Shown here: in pieces, positions 25,896 through 34,867 of the stretch
How the letters are laid out: each line of letters starts with the position of its first letter
Position numbering within the stretch: the stretch's first letter is position 1
Assembly (NCBI GenBank): GCA_964369415.1
Contig: CAYJFP010000009.1
Coordinates: forward strand, 13,410-77,409
DNA from: SIG603 sp964369415
Lineage (GTDB): Bacteria; Bacillota; Clostridia; Oscillospirales; Acutalibacteraceae
DNA: 64,000 nt
Reading direction: 5' to 3'
Position numbers and translations under genes: made by a program
Notes under the pieces: generated by a model
Told to the model about the DNA's origin: nothing
Database searches by the model: none
The model's input: the letters and a program-made list of their open reading frames with translations, nothing else

Positions 25896-25923
25896 ATTAT
25901 ACTACGAAATAAAAATTTATCAA
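25896..25923 (-). promoter_or_regulatory. Promoter of the 217-aa protein gene
   Basis: Minus strand: TTGATA (25918-25923), 16-nt spacer, TATAAT (25896-25901). Its -35 is only 11 bp from the divergent pnuC -35. Confidence 0.6.
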
Positions 25924-25934
25924 TAGTATTTATA

Positions 25935-25963
25935 TTGCATTTTTTATTCTTAAATGGTATAAT
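25935..25963 (+). promoter_or_regulatory. Promoter of the PnuC-type transporter gene
   Basis: TTGCAT (25935-25940), 17-nt spacer, TATAAT (25958-25963). Transcription should start near 25970, leaving an about 100-nt leader. Confidence 0.7.
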
Positions 25964-25975
25964 TACATCGTATAT

Positions 25976-26052
25976 TCGCCACCGGGTGAGAATGACTACA
26001 TGCATTCATGTACACATCGTTAGGTCTTAGAAGATGTGTATAATGGGTGCTT
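25976..26052 (+). promoter_or_regulatory. Structured 5' leader of the PnuC-type gene (possible riboswitch)
   Basis: Within the leader, ACATG-CATT-CATGT (about 25998-26011) and ACACATC...GATGTGT (about 26012-26039) form two adjacent hairpins. CACC near 25979 can pair with GGTG near 26046, closing a three-way junction just before the RBS AGGAG (26061-26065). PnuC-family genes are often under vitamin or nucleotide riboswitches. This leader does not match the TPP, FMN, preQ1-I or purine consensus as I recall them. There is no terminator-like stem, so translational control would be expected. The structure was drawn by eye. Confidence 0.4.
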
Positions 26053-26070
26053 ATTTTTTTAGGAGAGACT

Positions 26071-26766
26071 ATGTCTAAGCTTAACTATTTTAATACATTT
26101 GAAAAATTTTTGTGGAGTATCAGCGTAATACTGCTTACATTATCATTTTTTACCACAGACTCACATTCTCCACTAGCTTTGATTTCCTCTTTAATAGGCG
26201 TTACTGCACTTATTTTTCTTGCAAAAGGAAATGCATTAGGGCAAATTTTAACTATTGTCTTTAGTATTTTTTACGGTATATTGTCTTTTAATCAATCCTA
26301 CTACGGAGAAATGGTGACCTATCTTGGAATGACTGCACCCGCCGCACTTGTCGCAACTATTTCATGGCTAAAAAACCCATTTAAAAGTCGAAAAAGTGAG
26401 GTTAAAATTGCAGATTTAACCAAAGCAAAAATCCTCAAAATTGCCGTATTAAACATCATTGTCACATTTATCTTTTACTTTATTTTAGAATACTTTGGCA
26501 CCGCCTATCTACTCATAAGCACACTTTCTGTAAGCACAAGTTTTACAGCTGTAGCCCTTACTTATTATAGAAGTGAATTTTATGCACCTGCCTATGCACT
26601 TAACGACTTAGTTTTAATCACACTTTGGACGCTTGCAAGTTTTGAAGAATCTTCACACTTCACTACGGTAATATGCTTTATTATTTTCTTTGTAAATGAC
26701 CTTTACGGATTTTTTAACTGGCGAAAAATTAAAAAAAGACAAAAAAAAGAGATTAATAAACATTAA
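26071..26766 (+). CDS. PnuC-family vitamin/nucleoside transporter
   Basis: A 231-residue membrane protein with about seven helices. AGGAG is followed 5 nt later by ATG at 26071. The signature region FSIFYGILSFNQSYYGEMVTYLGMTAP is that of PnuC transporters, which carry nicotinamide riboside (PnuC), thiamine (PnuT) or riboflavin (PnuX). WxNPF (here LKNPF) and the late FFVNDLYGFFNW block, with its Asn/Trp, agree. The ligand cannot be decided by eye. It is a single gene, ending convergently 11 bp from the LacI-type regulator. Confidence 0.85.
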   Translation: MSKLNYFNTFEKFLWSISVILLTLSFFTTDSHSPLALISSLIGVTALIFLAKGNALGQILTIVFSIFYGILSFNQSYYGEMVTYLGMTAPAALVATISWLKNPFKSRKSEVKIADLTKAKILKIAVLNIIVTFIFYFILEYFGTAYLLISTLSVSTSFTAVALTYYRSEFYAPAYALNDLVLITLWTLASFEESSHFTTVICFIIFFVNDLYGFFNWRKIKKRQKKEINKH

Positions 26767-26777
26767 TCTCTTTTTTA

Positions 26778-28976
26778 TTAATTTGTGGATTTTAAAACCC
26801 CAGCAATCTTTTCGTGGGCAAGGTTTTCGTCTATATTGCCTCTTAAAAATTCGCATAATATACTTCCCAATTTTTCATTTATTTCATATCCAAAATTGTT
26901 TAGTAAGTCCGAATACATCGGTTCGGAATTTTTCACCGTTTCACAGCACAATTCAATCCAAGAAGAAACTAGGAACAACTCACTATTATTCATTGCGGCC
27001 AAGTTTGGCATAGAACCACCTAAAACATTGTTTGGAATCGCCACTTGGTCTGTGATATACCAACTCAAAAACGATGCTGCAAGCCTAGTATTTTTCGATT
27101 TAGCCGATACTGCTAAACTCCATCCGCCTCGTATAGACGAAAGTCCTGGAGGTGTCATGGAAAAGGTCTTTTCGTTTATAGAAATGTTGATTTTAGAGGA
27201 ATTTGAAAAATCAAAATACTTTCCCCTATATAAAACCATCATAGCTGCATTTCCGCTATTAAAAAGTTCAATTTTTTGTTCATCTGTAAAATCAATCGCT
27301 TCTTTATGTGAACAAACATACACTGATTTTAACAAATTAAGTGTTTTTATTACTTGCTTTTTGCTTATCTGTTCACTATTTATCTTTGCACTACTTGCCA
27401 CTTCCCAAAGCATCGATATAAATTCATGTGAAACCTCATCGTAGTCTCCTGAAAACGACACTCCATATTCTACAGGTGAAAATTCATTTGACACTTTTGT
27501 CAAAAATTTTGCGATTAAAGCATATTCTTTCCATGTACTTGGTGGAAAAAACTCTTTTCTATGATGTTCAAAAAACAATCTCTTCAGATGAGTATTTTCA
27601 AAAATATCTTTTCTGTAAAATAAAAGTTGGCTATCTACAGTAAATGGAACACAATATAATTCATTATTGTTTGTGGAATATATATCGAGAATTTCAGGCG
27701 AAAAATATCCCTTAATCTTTCTTGAAACCACAGTGTCACTAAGCGGCATAATCTTCTTGTCAAAGGCAAGCTTTGAAATAGTAGACTGTTCTGTCTGTAT
27801 AACATCATAATTCTGTAAATTTTCTTCAAGATTCTTATATAGCATTTCATACGATGTAGTGTCTACTTCAATTTGCACCCCTTGCTCGGTTACAAACTTA
27901 TGCGAGACAAGTTTAAGTGCATCTGCATGTGAGCCTTTAATCAGTAAAATTTTTAAAACAGCTTTCTCCAAGGTTAAATTTGTGCTGAACGAATTTGCAC
28001 ACAGCTCTTTTTTTGTGGGAACTATTATATTACAAGGCTCTATTTCATCTTCCTTATCGGCAATTTCAAACGCTTTTTGACAAGCTTTTATCCCCGCTAA
28101 ATAGTAGTTCTCGAGCATTGACGTTTTTTCAATCCCTGAAAATAACTGCGTCCACGAAAAACCTTTAATAAATTTAATTCGTGTATTTTTCTCATATGAA
28201 AAAAAATCTATGGCAGCCTGTCCACCCTCAGCCAATTTTGCACTTGTTGTAAGTATAACTTCTGGCATTTCATCATTATGAATCCAATTTGATACCCTTC
28301 TAAACGCCCTTTCTTTTCCCATATGAGTGTGAACAACATTAATAATTTCTATCAAAAATTCACTACAAGCATCTTCAAATGCCCTTCTACAGCTAAGTTC
28401 ATTAGAGAAACTTGAAGAAAGAACAATTAACGACATGCTCTTTACTCCTTCAAGTGCTAACTTTGAAATTGTGTTGTACACGGTCGAATACTCGTCTGCT
28501 CCAACGTAGATAAAATTTCTTAAATTAGCCGGTTTACGCCTAAAATAGATAAATTTCATTCCTTTTTCAGTATAATACTCAATTAAATCCGTATTGGATT
28601 TTGAACAAGTAGTGATAAAAACCACTTCAACTTTTTGTGAATACAACTTACTTAGTGCATCAGCCTCTAAATCGGGCAAATCACCAGTTGCATAGACTTC
28701 AATTCGGTAATTTTGGGTTCTGGCTATCTCTTCTATTCCCCTTAGATAATCTGCATATATGCTATCCGTAACATCAGGTACAAGCACCCCGAACAAATTG
28801 CTCTTTTTTCCCCTTAGACCTTGAGCACTTGTGTTAGGACTATATCCTAGTTCAAACATTGCCTCTTCAACTTTTTTTACTATACTGCTATTGACCGACT
28901 TCGATTTATTAACGATATTACTAACTGTGCTTATCGAAACACCCGCATGTTTCGCAACGTCTTTCATAGTAGGCAT
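26778..28976 (-). CDS. LacI-family regulator fused to an ABC solute-binding domain
   Basis: A 732-residue protein, about 390 longer than a normal LacI regulator. Residues 4-50 are a LacI helix-turn-helix plus hinge (MKDVAKHAGVSISTVSNIVN, then ELGYSPNTSAQGLR). Residues 62-330 form a type-I periplasmic-binding effector domain (GVLVPDVTDSIYADYLRGI). From about 341 to the end a second, type-II (MalE/SBP-1) domain follows: LKILLIKGSHADALKLV, YDVIQTEQ, YCVPFTVDSQLLFYRKDIF and GGWSLAVSAKSKN. There is no signal peptide, so this binding domain is cytoplasmic. AAGGAGGGG precedes the ATG. It is divergent from the permease operon and probably represses it. The double sensing domain could read an imported oligosaccharide and another ligand. 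Confidence 0.9.
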   Translation of the reverse strand: MPTMKDVAKHAGVSISTVSNIVNKSKSVNSSIVKKVEEAMFELGYSPNTSAQGLRGKKSNLFGVLVPDVTDSIYADYLRGIEEIARTQNYRIEVYATGDLPDLEADALSKLYSQKVEVVFITTCSKSNTDLIEYYTEKGMKFIYFRRKPANLRNFIYVGADEYSTVYNTISKLALEGVKSMSLIVLSSSFSNELSCRRAFEDACSEFLIEIINVVHTHMGKERAFRRVSNWIHNDEMPEVILTTSAKLAEGGQAAIDFFSYEKNTRIKFIKGFSWTQLFSGIEKTSMLENYYLAGIKACQKAFEIADKEDEIEPCNIIVPTKKELCANSFSTNLTLEKAVLKILLIKGSHADALKLVSHKFVTEQGVQIEVDTTSYEMLYKNLEENLQNYDVIQTEQSTISKLAFDKKIMPLSDTVVSRKIKGYFSPEILDIYSTNNNELYCVPFTVDSQLLFYRKDIFENTHLKRLFFEHHRKEFFPPSTWKEYALIAKFLTKVSNEFSPVEYGVSFSGDYDEVSHEFISMLWEVASSAKINSEQISKKQVIKTLNLLKSVYVCSHKEAIDFTDEQKIELFNSGNAAMMVLYRGKYFDFSNSSKINISINEKTFSMTPPGLSSIRGGWSLAVSAKSKNTRLAASFLSWYITDQVAIPNNVLGGSMPNLAAMNNSELFLVSSWIELCCETVKNSEPMYSDLLNNFGYEINEKLGSILCEFLRGNIDENLAHEKIAGVLKSTN

Positions 28977-29049
28977 GACTTGTCCCCTCCTTTTTCAAAA
29001 TACAATCAATTATTCTATAAATTCGCATTTTTGTGTAGCAATTTACTAA

Positions 29050-29078
29050 AGTATATCAAAAGCCAAGGTTAATTTCAA
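29050..29078 (-). promoter_or_regulatory. Promoter of the LacI-SBP regulator
   Basis: Minus strand: TTGAAA (29073-29078), 17-nt spacer, TATACT (29050-29055) with an extended TG before the -10. Confidence 0.6.
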
Positions 29079-29144
29079 TAGTTTTTACTGTAACAAGAAA
29101 GAATTATACGCATTTTTTTACTATTTGCTTATTCTTTTTCATTT

Positions 29145-29157
29145 TTTCGTGTAACGT
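29145..29157 (+). promoter_or_regulatory. Distal operator half of the 13-nt inverted pair
   Basis: TTTCGTGTAACGT, repeated in inverted orientation at 29318-29330. It has a CG centre as in LacI-family sites and lies between the divergent promoters. Confidence 0.5.
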
Positions 29158-29272
29158 AACATTTTTCTTAAATTTCATAATAAATCATCAAAATATCCAT
29201 TTATCTCAAAAATGTAAATATTTTTGTATGTATTGCACTAAAATATTCAACATTAATTATTTACATAGATAA

Positions 29273-29301
29273 TTGAAATGCATTATTAAGAGTGTTATAA
29301 T
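29273..29301 (+). promoter_or_regulatory. Promoter of the glycan ABC-transporter operon
   Basis: TTGAAA (29273-29278), 17-nt spacer, TATAAT (29296-29301). Start of transcription is expected near 29308. Confidence 0.75.
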
Positions 29302-29311
29302 ATCTGTACGT

Positions 29312-29330
29312 TGTAGAACGTTACACGAAA
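29312..29330 (+). promoter_or_regulatory. Proximal operator just downstream of the transport-operon promoter
   Basis: TGTAGAACGTTACACG and flanks: an imperfect palindrome around ACGT that contains the reverse complement of the 29145 site. It sits at about +5 to +22, a position where a bound LacI-type protein blocks transcription. Confidence 0.55.
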
Positions 29331-29349
29331 CATGAAAGGAAGTGTTAGA

Positions 29350-30699
29350 GTGACAGATTCAAAGAAAAACGGCAAGGCTATTATCGCTGCAGTAATGTCC
29401 GCTTTTATTTGGGGTAGTGGTCAATTCTTCATTTGTAAGCAACGAGTTAAGGGGGTTATTTTTTTCCTAGCTCAGGCGATAATAATAGGCTCTGAACTTT
29501 TAACAGGTTATTGGATTGAATGGGCCTCAGGACTGATACCTACATTTGATTTAAGAGTGCACGGCGGTGTATTTACAAAAGGAATTTGGGGACTTGTAAC
29601 CTTGGGCGAAGTTCCACGAGAAGACCACTCGATAAGACTTATGGTCATCGGCGTTGTTACCTTAGTTGCTTTGATACTGTTTTTAATACTTGCAATTTAC
29701 ATAATCAAAGATGCATACAAAACACAAAAAGCTTTTGAAAAAAGCGGTGAATTCATTTCATCTAAAGTATATTTTAAAGAAAGCTTAAATCGCTCTTTCC
29801 CACAACTAGTCTTATCTCCAATGGCTATACTATTTTTAGCCGTAACTGTAATGCCGATTATTTCGACAATTTTGGTAGCCTTTACAGATTACAGCAAAAA
29901 TTCTTTACCACCTGCAAATATAGTCGAATGGGTTGGATTCGATAACTTTATCAAGCTATTTAATGTTCCGATTTGGACATCAACCTTCTTTAGCATTTTA
30001 CTTTGGACTTTAATTTGGGCGGTTTCCGTTTCATTATTATCATACTTTTTCGGACTTTTCCAAGCAGTCCTTCTTAACAATATTAAAGGCAGAATGAAGA
30101 AAGTTTATCAAAGTATTCTAATTTTACCTTGGGCTGTTCCTTCACTGGTTACACTTCTTTATTTTAGAACTATTTTAAATCAACAATTCGGACAATTAAA
30201 CGAATTTTTAAAAGGAATCGGTTTAATCGACGAATCTATACCATTCCTTACCGACCCACTAATCGCAAAAATTGTTTTAATTGCAGTTGCCGTATTCCTT
30301 TCATTCCCAACTTTTATGGTTATGATGCTCGGCGTTTTATCAAGCGCAAACAAATCGTGGTACGAAGCTGCCACTATAGACGGAGCTAACAGATGGCACC
30401 AGTTTAGATACATCACCTTGCCACATGTTTTTTCGGCTACAGCACCACTTCTTATAATGAACTTCTCATTTAACTTTAACGGCTTTGGAACGATTTACTT
30501 CTTAACAGATGGAGGCCCTGTAAACTCGGCTTATCAATTCGCAGGACACACAGACATCCTCATTTCTTGGATTTACGACTTAACGCTAAACCAACAACAA
30601 TTCGCAATGGCTTCTGTTATGAGTATACTCATCTTCATTTTCCTAGGCGCAATATCCGTTTGGAATTTGAGAAGAACCGCCGCATTTAAACAAATGTGA
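29350..30699 (+). CDS. MalF-like sugar ABC transporter permease
   Basis: A 449-residue membrane protein. The GTG at 29350 is preceded by AAAGGAAG, whereas the ATG at 29332 has no RBS and touches the operator. An N-terminal extension with its own helices (AFIWGSGQFFICKQRVKGVI) is typical of Clostridial MalF homologues. The EAA loop is YEAATIDGANRWHQFRYITLP, close to the C-terminus. It pairs with the MalG-like protein encoded 17 bp downstream. No ATPase gene is in the locus, so a shared MsmX/UgpC-type ATPase is implied. Confidence 0.92.
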   Translation: MTDSKKNGKAIIAAVMSAFIWGSGQFFICKQRVKGVIFFLAQAIIIGSELLTGYWIEWASGLIPTFDLRVHGGVFTKGIWGLVTLGEVPREDHSIRLMVIGVVTLVALILFLILAIYIIKDAYKTQKAFEKSGEFISSKVYFKESLNRSFPQLVLSPMAILFLAVTVMPIISTILVAFTDYSKNSLPPANIVEWVGFDNFIKLFNVPIWTSTFFSILLWTLIWAVSVSLLSYFFGLFQAVLLNNIKGRMKKVYQSILILPWAVPSLVTLLYFRTILNQQFGQLNEFLKGIGLIDESIPFLTDPLIAKIVLIAVAVFLSFPTFMVMMLGVLSSANKSWYEAATIDGANRWHQFRYITLPHVFSATAPLLIMNFSFNFNGFGTIYFLTDGGPVNSAYQFAGHTDILISWIYDLTLNQQQFAMASVMSILIFIFLGAISVWNLRRTAAFKQM

Positions 30700-30716
30700 T
30701 GAAAGGAGAGTAAAAA

Positions 30717-31541
30717 ATGAAAAATAAAATTGTAAAATTTCTTTGCCACGGCGAACTCATCCTCTTATCACTTCTAGTTCTTGCACCTATGGTATTGATT
30801 ATTCTTAATTCTTTTAGTGCAACAACTTCACTTGCAGAATCTACGTTAATACCGACAGAATACTCTCTTGACAATTACACCGAACTATTTACAGAGACAA
30901 ACTATGGACTTTGGTTTTGGAACACTGCACAAATCGCAGTTTTAAACGCTATCATCTCCGTGTTCGTAATCATGATTACCGCATGGATAATGTCTAGATT
31001 TAAATTCAAAGGCAAAAAAGCTAGCCTTACAGCGATTTTGCTCCTTTCAATGTTCCCGACATTTCTATCCATGACAGCTATTTATACATTGTTCTCAATA
31101 GTAGGACTTATCGGAAATTCTTTTTCAATGATAATTATTTATGTAGCCGGTGCTATTCCATATAACACATGGCTTGTAAAAGGATATTTAGACGGTCTAC
31201 CAAGAGAGCTTGACGAAGCGGCATACATAGACGGTTGCACTAGATTCCAGTCGTTCTTTAAAATTATTTTACCGCTTGCAAAGCCAATTATGACATACTG
31301 CGCAGTCAGCCAGTTTATGACTCCTTGGATGGACTACATTCTACCTAGCATGCTCTTATCAGGTGATGAGCAAAAAACTTTGGCGGTTGGTCTATTCGGA
31401 TTTATTGCAAGGAGCGAAGAAGTCAGAAGCACACTTTTTGCAGCAGGTGCGGTTGTAATCGGTATCCCAATCACTATTTTATTTATTGTGTTCCAAAAAT
31501 TCCTTGTAAAAGGCGTTTCGGCTGGAGCTAGCAAAGGTTAA
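30717..31541 (+). CDS. MalG-like sugar ABC transporter permease
   Basis: A 274-residue protein with six helices. The EAA motif DEAAYIDGCTRFQSFFKIILP lies at about residues 163-182, and SQFMTPWMDYILPSMLL near the end is typical for MalG. GGAGAG precedes the ATG. It completes the permease pair and is followed by a stem-loop (31558-31579) that may stabilise the downstream lipoprotein message. Confidence 0.92.
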   Translation: MKNKIVKFLCHGELILLSLLVLAPMVLIILNSFSATTSLAESTLIPTEYSLDNYTELFTETNYGLWFWNTAQIAVLNAIISVFVIMITAWIMSRFKFKGKKASLTAILLLSMFPTFLSMTAIYTLFSIVGLIGNSFSMIIIYVAGAIPYNTWLVKGYLDGLPRELDEAAYIDGCTRFQSFFKIILPLAKPIMTYCAVSQFMTPWMDYILPSMLLSGDEQKTLAVGLFGFIARSEEVRSTLFAAGAVVIGIPITILFIVFQKFLVKGVSAGASKG

Positions 31542-31607
31542 TCATCAATTCAGTTAATTACAAGCCTTGGGCTTTGTAAAATAAATTTAAAATCTTGGAG
31601 GAAAATT

Positions 31608-32945
31608 ATGAAAAAACTATTATCAGCTATCTTAGCATGCAGCTTATTACTTTCTTTATCTGCTTGCACAAAAGAAGTACCACCAGCAACTGGTGAGACA
31701 TCATCAGAATCTTCTACATCGTCAGAGTCTTCATCTGAAGCAGAGGGCGAATCAAGCGAAGAGTCCGAAGCAGAGACTATGACTTTAGTCCCTGAAGAAG
31801 GCGCAGAATTAACTTTCTGGACACACAGAGTGGCTTTTGCTACAGAAATTGCAGCACAATTTGAAGAAGAATACGGTGTACCTGTTACAGTTGAAGAAGT
31901 TGGCTTTGACTCTATCAGCAAATTAACTCTTGAAGGCCCTGCTGGAAACGGCGCAGACGTTGTATGGGGCGGACACGCTGAAGTTGTAAACGGATACAAC
32001 TCAGGTATATTCCTACCAGTTGACGAAAGCCTAGCCGCTACTATGCGTGAAGAACTACAAGGCGCCGCTATCGAAGCTGCAAGCATCGACGGCACAATGT
32101 ACGCTTATCCAATGGCTATCGAGACAACAGCTTTAGCTTATAACAAAGACTTAGTTGAAACACCAGCTACTTCTTACGAGCAAATTTTTGAAGAAGCACA
32201 AGCTTTTAACAATCCTGACGAAAACAAATTCTACTACTTAGTAGCTTTAGGCGGATACGCTCAATCAGCACTTCTTAACGCTGGCGGATTTGAACTACAC
32301 GGCGCAGACGGAAAAGACAACGAAAATCCTGGTTACGATTCAGAAGGCTTTGTAAAAGGTCTTGAGAACATCGCTGCAATGTCACAAGCTATGCCTCTTG
32401 AAGCTGCTAACCTAACAATGGCAAATGCAGACTTCTTAAAACAAAACTTTATCGACGGAAACACAGCTTACTATCAAGTAGGACCATGGGACATTTCAGC
32501 ACTTGACGAATCAGGCGTAAACTACGGCGTTATTGCACATCCAACAATGGGCGGAAACGATGCTAAACCATTCGCTGGCGTTACTATGAACTATGTAAGC
32601 TACTATACAGAATATCCAAATGCCGCACAATTATTTGCAGCATACATGACTTCAGCAGAAGCCGCAGCTACACTTTATACAACAGATAAGAATATCACAG
32701 CTAGAACTGACTATGCTGAAATCGAAGGCTTAAAAGACGATGCTACACTTCTTTCTTTCGCAGAAGCATTTACTACAGCAGTACCACAACCTGCAGTAGC
32801 AAGAATGAGCTACTTCTGGACAATTTCAGATGCAGTTATCGCAGCTGTATTTGACGGAGCAAAAGAAGGCGGCGAAGGCCTAACACCTCAAGAAGGTGCC
32901 GAAAAAGCACAAGCCGACTACGAAGGCTTAGTAGCAAGTGAATAA
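31608..32945 (+). CDS. Extracellular sugar-binding lipoprotein (MalE-like)
   Basis: A 445-residue protein with a lipoprotein signal (LLLSLSAC, modified Cys20). A Ser/Glu-rich tether (about 25-60) is followed by an SBP-1 fold: LTFWTHRVAFATEIAAQFEEE, ADVVWGGHAEVVNGY, YAYPMAIETTALAYNKDLV and AYYQVGPWDIS. It probably binds a malto-oligosaccharide-like or related glycan. Codon choice is more biased to A/C-ending codons than in the neighbours, as usual for a highly expressed binding protein. A strong terminator follows, which would keep its transcript level above that of the catabolic genes. Confidence 0.92.
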   Translation: MKKLLSAILACSLLLSLSACTKEVPPATGETSSESSTSSESSSEAEGESSEESEAETMTLVPEEGAELTFWTHRVAFATEIAAQFEEEYGVPVTVEEVGFDSISKLTLEGPAGNGADVVWGGHAEVVNGYNSGIFLPVDESLAATMREELQGAAIEAASIDGTMYAYPMAIETTALAYNKDLVETPATSYEQIFEEAQAFNNPDENKFYYLVALGGYAQSALLNAGGFELHGADGKDNENPGYDSEGFVKGLENIAAMSQAMPLEAANLTMANADFLKQNFIDGNTAYYQVGPWDISALDESGVNYGVIAHPTMGGNDAKPFAGVTMNYVSYYTEYPNAAQLFAAYMTSAEAAATLYTTDKNITARTDYAEIEGLKDDATLLSFAEAFTTAVPQPAVARMSYFWTISDAVIAAVFDGAKEGGEGLTPQEGAEKAQADYEGLVASE

Positions 32946-32977
32946 GAACATATAACGGAAGTTTTGCGACAACCTTA

Positions 32978-33008
32978 TGGGGCAATGTTACATTGCCCCA
33001 TTTTTTAA
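32978..33008 (+). terminator. Terminator after the binding-protein gene
   Basis: TGGGGCAATG (32978-32987), TTA loop, CATTGCCCCA (32991-33000), then six Ts. It probably allows partial read-through to the GH13 gene. Confidence 0.85.
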
Positions 33009-33038
33009 AAAAGATTACCGTTTTTAAAGGAGATAATT

Positions 33039-34841
33039 ATGAACATAGCATCTATTATACACGAAACTAAAAGCAGATATTCTTATATGTATGACGAGAC
33101 AACTTTACATATTAGAATTAAAACAGGAAAAGGTGAAGTAAAAAAAATCAAAGTAAGAGGCGCCGACCCATTCAACTGGATAAAAGATCCGAACTCTGAA
33201 AAGCATATTTACGACGTTTCCACATATAAAGAAAAAGAAATGACCTATGAAGGCGAAGACCGATTCCACGACGTTTGGTTTTGTGAGCTTAAGGGACTTG
33301 ACACAAAAAGGATAAGATACGGATTTATTTTAACTTTAGAAAACGGTGAAGAGCATTTTTACGGCTGTAACTCGGCCGAAGATTTGCAGAAAAATCCGAG
33401 TGCAAAAGACAATAATTTCAACATGTTTAACTTCCCATATTTAAACGATGAAGACATGTACAAGGCGCCATCTTGGGCAAAGGACACCGTGTGGTGTCAA
33501 ATCACACCGGGTTGCTACAGCGATGACGGAAAAGAGTGTGAAACACACGATAGTGGAAACCTTAAAGGACTTATTAAAAAGCTTGATTATCTAAAAGAAA
33601 TAGGCTTTACTGGTATATATCTAACACCAATTTTTGAATCCAAATCTTGGCATATGTACGATACTACCGATTATTTTAAGGTAGATGAAAGAACCGGTAC
33701 AAACGAGGAATTTAAAGAATTTGTCGATAAGGCTCATTCATACGGAATGAAAGTCATGCTCGATGCGGTGTTTAATCACTGCGGTCCAAGACACGCTTTT
33801 TGGCAAGACGTGCTTAAAAACGGCAAAAACTCTAAATACTATGACTGTTTCTATGTTTTAGATGATAGCAAGCCGATTATTAATTCTGAAATAGACGAAA
33901 ACGGCGATTATGAGCCAGAAGGCGGATACGACTTAAACCTAAGAACTTTTGCCTATACAACTTACATGCCTAAGCTTAACACTGGAAACCCGATAATGAG
34001 AAAACATCTTTTAGATGCCGGAAAATACTGGGTGGAAGAGTTTGGCATTGACGGCTGGAGACTCGATGTATCAAACGAGGTTTCACACGATTTTTGGAGA
34101 GCCTTTAGAAAAGAAGTTAAAGGAGCAAATCCTGAAGTTTACATCATGGGCGAAAACTGGGATGATTCTTACCCATGGCTTCAAGGTGATCAGTTTGATA
34201 CTGTAATGAACTACGGTGTCATGAATAATGTATGGGGCTTAATTTTACCTGAAAATGACCAAGTTAAAAAAATCACACCGACTGAATTTAAAATGAAGAC
34301 TTGCGAGCTACTTACAAAATATCCTAAAAATGTGACCGAGCACATGTACAACCTTGTTTCAAGCCACGATGTTAAGAGAATTTTAGACCTTTGTGAAGGC
34401 GATACCAAAAAGCTAAAACTTTGCTATATGCTTCTTTTAACCTACTGCGGCTCACCCTCTGTCTTTTTTGGCGACGAGGTTTCGATGTCTAATAACGGTG
34501 GCGAAAGCCGTTGCCCTATGGTTTGGGACGAAGACAAGCAAGACCTAGACATGAAAGAGTTCTTTAAAAAGCTAATTTCTCTAAGATCTAAACACTCGTC
34601 ATTTAAAGCTATGGAGACAAACTTCTTAGTTACGGATAATGACGAAAATATTGTTATTTTTGAAAAAGTTAGTGAGGACGAGAGCACCTATGTCATTATA
34701 AACAACAGTGAAACACAAAAAACAGTAAACTTGCCTAAAGCTTTACAGAACCGAACTTTTACTAGTTTAATAGATGATAAAATAATCAAAGTAAATGATA
34801 ATATTTGCGTAGACTCTCTTGACTTTCTTATTGTAAAATGA
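33039..34841 (+). CDS. GH13 alpha-glycosidase (neopullulanase/cyclomaltodextrinase type)
   Basis: A 600-residue protein without signal peptide, so cytoplasmic. An N-terminal beta domain (about 1-135, CBM34-like) precedes the barrel. Conserved GH13 regions are DAVFNHCG (I), GWRLDVSNEV (II, Asp nucleophile), IMGENW (III, Glu acid) and VSSHDVKR (IV, Asp). A QITPGCYSDDGKE region and a C-terminal beta domain are present. Such enzymes cleave imported alpha-glucan oligosaccharides or cyclodextrins, which matches the MalEFG-like transporter upstream. AAAGGAG is well placed. It is the first gene of a run of catabolic genes with 14-30 bp gaps. Confidence 0.9.
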   Translation: MNIASIIHETKSRYSYMYDETTLHIRIKTGKGEVKKIKVRGADPFNWIKDPNSEKHIYDVSTYKEKEMTYEGEDRFHDVWFCELKGLDTKRIRYGFILTLENGEEHFYGCNSAEDLQKNPSAKDNNFNMFNFPYLNDEDMYKAPSWAKDTVWCQITPGCYSDDGKECETHDSGNLKGLIKKLDYLKEIGFTGIYLTPIFESKSWHMYDTTDYFKVDERTGTNEEFKEFVDKAHSYGMKVMLDAVFNHCGPRHAFWQDVLKNGKNSKYYDCFYVLDDSKPIINSEIDENGDYEPEGGYDLNLRTFAYTTYMPKLNTGNPIMRKHLLDAGKYWVEEFGIDGWRLDVSNEVSHDFWRAFRKEVKGANPEVYIMGENWDDSYPWLQGDQFDTVMNYGVMNNVWGLILPENDQVKKITPTEFKMKTCELLTKYPKNVTEHMYNLVSSHDVKRILDLCEGDTKKLKLCYMLLLTYCGSPSVFFGDEVSMSNNGGESRCPMVWDEDKQDLDMKEFFKKLISLRSKHSSFKAMETNFLVTDNDENIVIFEKVSEDESTYVIINNSETQKTVNLPKALQNRTFTSLIDDKIIKVNDNICVDSLDFLIVK

Positions 34842-34867
34842 TTTAATACAAAATAAGGAGCTAAAAT

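Noticed and set aside
25976..26052. TPP or FMN riboswitch
   Set aside because: The conserved cores of these classes (CTGAGA/ACCTGAT and AGGATxAT) are not present.
31550..32095. 181-codon minus-strand frame
   Set aside because: Shadow of the strongly codon-biased binding-lipoprotein gene; Ser-rich nonsense sequence with no RBS.
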